Part shown: piece by piece, positions 61,483 to 64,000 of the stretch
Layout of the letters: each line of letters starts with the position of its first letter
Numbering within the stretch: position 1 is the stretch's first letter
Assembly (NCBI GenBank): GCA_027886175.1
Contig: JAJNNQ010000006.1
Span: 1,612,001 to 1,676,000, forward strand
Direction of reading: 5' to 3'
DNA length: 64,000 bases
From: Phylloscopus collybita
Taxonomy: Eukaryota; Chordata; Aves; Passeriformes; Phylloscopidae
Position numbers and translations under genes: made by a program
The notes under the pieces: model-generated
What the model was told of the DNA's origin: nothing
Databases searched by the model: none
Seen by the model: the letters and a program-made list of their open reading frames with translations, nothing else

Positions 61483-63145
61483 CTCCCCATGCTTCTGTAC
61501 AAGCTGATATCACCTGGTTTATTACTGCAGATCAGCTTTTCTGTCACCCTGTGACTCCTGTCTGCCTGATTGAGATGATGAAATTTGAGCTTCAGCTGCA
61601 GGATGCCTCCAGTACATGTATTGGCATGCCTACCAGTCCAAAGTTCAGGAAGGGGAGGAGCTTACCAGGAACTGAAACTGATTTGTGGTAACTCCAAAAT
61701 TTTGAGTGTTTCCCTAGCTGTAGCAGCAATACCAATTTCTGTCCAGGCAAGGTACTGACAAAAGCATGTCTGGGGCTGGAGGATGGAGGGAAGGCAGCAG
61801 GTACAGCACAGCTACTGCCTCCAATACTCCATCTTCCTCTCAGGGTAACCCCTGGCATGGCAACAATGAAACGGAGAAGGGTGACAGCACCCAGAAGGTG
61901 ACAGCATCTGAAGAGAAATGAAGGGGCCAAGCACCAGCCCACCAGCGACAGCAAGAGCAGTAGTAAGTAACAAGGAGCCTTACTGAGATGATTTACCTGT
62001 ATTGGATGCCTGTTCTCCAGCTTACTCGAGGTGTACACCTTTAAGAGTGCAAATGCTTCATAGAGAGCCTAAATGTGGCTGAGCACACAAGCAGCACGTA
62101 GTCTTCTTCTTGAAGCTTCCTATGTGAGACCCAGGTTGTTCTGGCAGGCTTCTTGGTAGCATGGCTTACACACTGTGGCATAGCAGTGGCCAGTCCTGTA
62201 CCTTGGATACTGGTGTATGCGGTGTCAGTTTCTTGGCATCTTTTTTGCAAACTGAAATTTCAAATCTGGTTCTAGCTCCCTGTTTTCTGCGGCTCCTAAT
62301 ATTTCATCCTGGAAAGTCTAAAAATACTTACTTTGGCTTAAGAGATGGATATGTTCCAGCACTGCTCTGAATGCAGTCAAGAACACAGAACAGCTTCCAG
62401 AAACTTCATGCTGACAAAACTAAAACCAAAGCTTCCGCTCTTGACTTTATTTTGTGCTTGATTGGAATCTATGCTTAGCCCATCTCTGGCGTTCCAGTGG
62501 CAATCCTGAAATAGCTTGCATAAGCTGTGTCTTGCAGACATAATATGGAATAGAAACTGAAAGTTGTGTGTGTATTTTATGCACATGTGTTTAATATAAA
62601 TATGCTTAGATGACCCCAGCTAAGTGTTTAGTCTTTTTCCCCGAATGTGCTTTTTCTGAGTTCTCAGTAACAGTGCATGTAACGCTAAGATTGCTGTTAC
62701 TGTTATGTGCTGATTTTGCTTAGCTTGCTTCTTTTTCCTCCGGTTTTCAAAGCACAGCTGGCAAAACTGCAAAGTGTTTCAGTTTCCTTCCCCTTCTTTC
62801 TGGATGAAGATAGAGCCACCAGTGGAGGAGGTGGCAGGCAGCTGATGGTGAGCAGAGATGAGCAGCTTTGCATCGAAACCCATGAATGCTTGCCTATTAG
62901 GTAGCAGTGATACAGGGACTATTAAGAGCTGAGTCTCTTTAAAATCCATCAGCTCTTTAATGATTGACTTTCAGGAGAGCAAACAACAATTCCTTAGTTA
63001 CACAGCCTGTTTATTTTCTACCACTTCCAAATATGAAAAATTCTCTGTCTTGCCTGCTCTCACAGTGCCAGGTATCCACAGCAGAAAAAGGAGAGCCCCA
63101 GATTGTTTATGTAGTTGTGATGTGCGCATTTTGTTGCTTTCTTGG

Positions 63146-63180
63146 GTTTTTTTGGGGGGGGGGGGCGGGGAGGAGAGGGC
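63146..63180. repeat. G-rich run
   Basis: Twelve consecutive G at 63,154-63,165, one C, and four more G are followed by a GGA-rich stretch. It is G-quadruplex-prone on the plus strand; no promoter lies nearby. Confidence 0.9.
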
Positions 63181-64000
63181 AGCAGGGCTAGTGGGAGTTT
63201 TCCTATTGGCATGATTGCCTTTACCCAGTTTTTGTCTGGCATACAAACCCCCTGGTAGAGGTTAGGTGAATAATTAATCAGTTGGTTTGCCAGAGCTCCC
63301 TGCAGAATTTAAGGCTGGGGCACGTATAATCACACAAATGCATGTCCCGTCTTTCATCTTACATGATTCTGCAGACATAAAGCTGGTGTGCATCCACTGC
63401 AAAGACTGAGTAGTATTTTTTTGCATGTGAAAAGATTCTTTCTGTGTCTTCATAAAGTTCTAACAAAGACTTCGTTCCTGAATCTTGGATGTACAAATTA
63501 AAGTCTGCATTACTATTCAGTTAATGAGAAGCGGGATGAGGAAAAGGCAGGTTGAAACAGAAACCATGTAATACTAGTGGCAAACTAATACTCAAAAAAT
63601 GAAGTGAACAAGAATGGGGTTTGCATCCTTCCCTTGAGATAGGGGATGCTACCGGGCAGTTTGAATGGGATGAAGCCACTTTAATCTGCAATTTCCTTAA
63701 CTAACACAGATTAAAGGAGAAGATAGCATCTAAAATACTGAAACAGAACAGTGGACATCTTTATTCTTAAAAAAAAAAAATTGTTTCATTCATTATTACT
63801 GTGTTCATTTTCTCAAGTTACATTTCAAGAAAGATTTCACATTAAAATGTCTTTTTAGCAGTAATAAAGCTGACTCAGCTTTTTAGCCACCAAACCATTT
63901 TAATATGACCTTTAAAACTAAAACACTGGGACACCCTGAGAATGGTCTAGGTTTTCAGGCTCTGGAAGATCAGTTGGAGAGCTAAAGTAACGGGGTAGGA

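Larger units (their letters stand above)
54278..64000. other. sequence upstream of the DNAJC15 promoter, no recognised gene
   Basis: Apart from the simple repeats and inverted repeat listed separately, I could not support any exon. Vertebrate synteny predicts EPSTI1 in this direction, starting away from DNAJC15 on the plus strand. I looked for its lysine- and glutamate-rich coiled-coil coding sequence and did not find it. A small G/C-richer patch lies at about 60,005-60,130, and a pyrimidine tract at 61,075-61,122. The longest open frames (61,592-62,038 minus; 55,468-55,791 plus) have no recognisable motif. Confidence 0.65.

Noticed and set aside
61592..62038. 148-codon minus-strand frame as a gene
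   Set aside because: It has no recognisable domain or splice context; its Leu- and Ser-rich composition fits chance translation of noncoding DNA.

Overview
This is a vertebrate chromosomal window, almost certainly from a bird and probably from a songbird. The evidence is a split gene with GT-AG introns, a CpG-island promoter, several fragments of CR1 LINEs (the dominant avian retrotransposon), and two solo LTRs of an ERVL-like family with TG...CA ends and 5-bp target duplications. I recall closely similar LTRs from passerine genomes, but that is memory and not a search. There is no operon-like organisation, no CRISPR array and no bacterial or phage gene.

One protein-coding gene can be assembled with confidence: DNAJC15 (also called MCJ), on the minus strand. 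Its six coding exons run from the start codon at 53,981 to the stop at 34,208. They join in frame into a 148-residue protein; the human protein has about 150 residues. It has a short N-terminal segment with a conserved LRYAEY block, one transmembrane segment and a C-terminal J domain with HPD at residues 122-124. All ten splice sites are GT-AG. Exon 1 lies in a CpG island (about 53,600-54,120), with a G-quadruplex-prone G-run just upstream and a long pyrimidine tract at the start of intron 1. The 3' UTR (about 33,800-34,207) contains a CR1 fragment and ends at a cluster of ATTAAA/AATAAA signals.

Layout: 1-33,800 is sequence downstream of DNAJC15 with CR1 copies (about 310-530, 27,781-28,740, 28,788-29,006), probable old tRNA-derived SINE remnants (about 7,288-7,345, 13,284-13,345, 13,620-13,775), two independent solo LTRs (20,979-21,711 and 22,810-23,625) and several microsatellites. 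33,800-54,120 is DNAJC15. 54,120-64,000 lies upstream of its promoter and contains no gene I can recognise. In other amniotes DNAJC15 lies between EPSTI1 (head-to-head) and ENOX1 (tail-to-tail); I found no exon of either here.

I did not find a convincing new biological system. The items most worth a second look are the overlapping splice donors of DNAJC15 exon 4, the transposon-derived part of its 3' UTR, the paired but independent solo LTRs (one carrying a large AAAGA expansion), an unexplained 275-codon open frame in intron 1, and a few perfect inverted repeats. Almost all other open reading frames here are short and look like chance.
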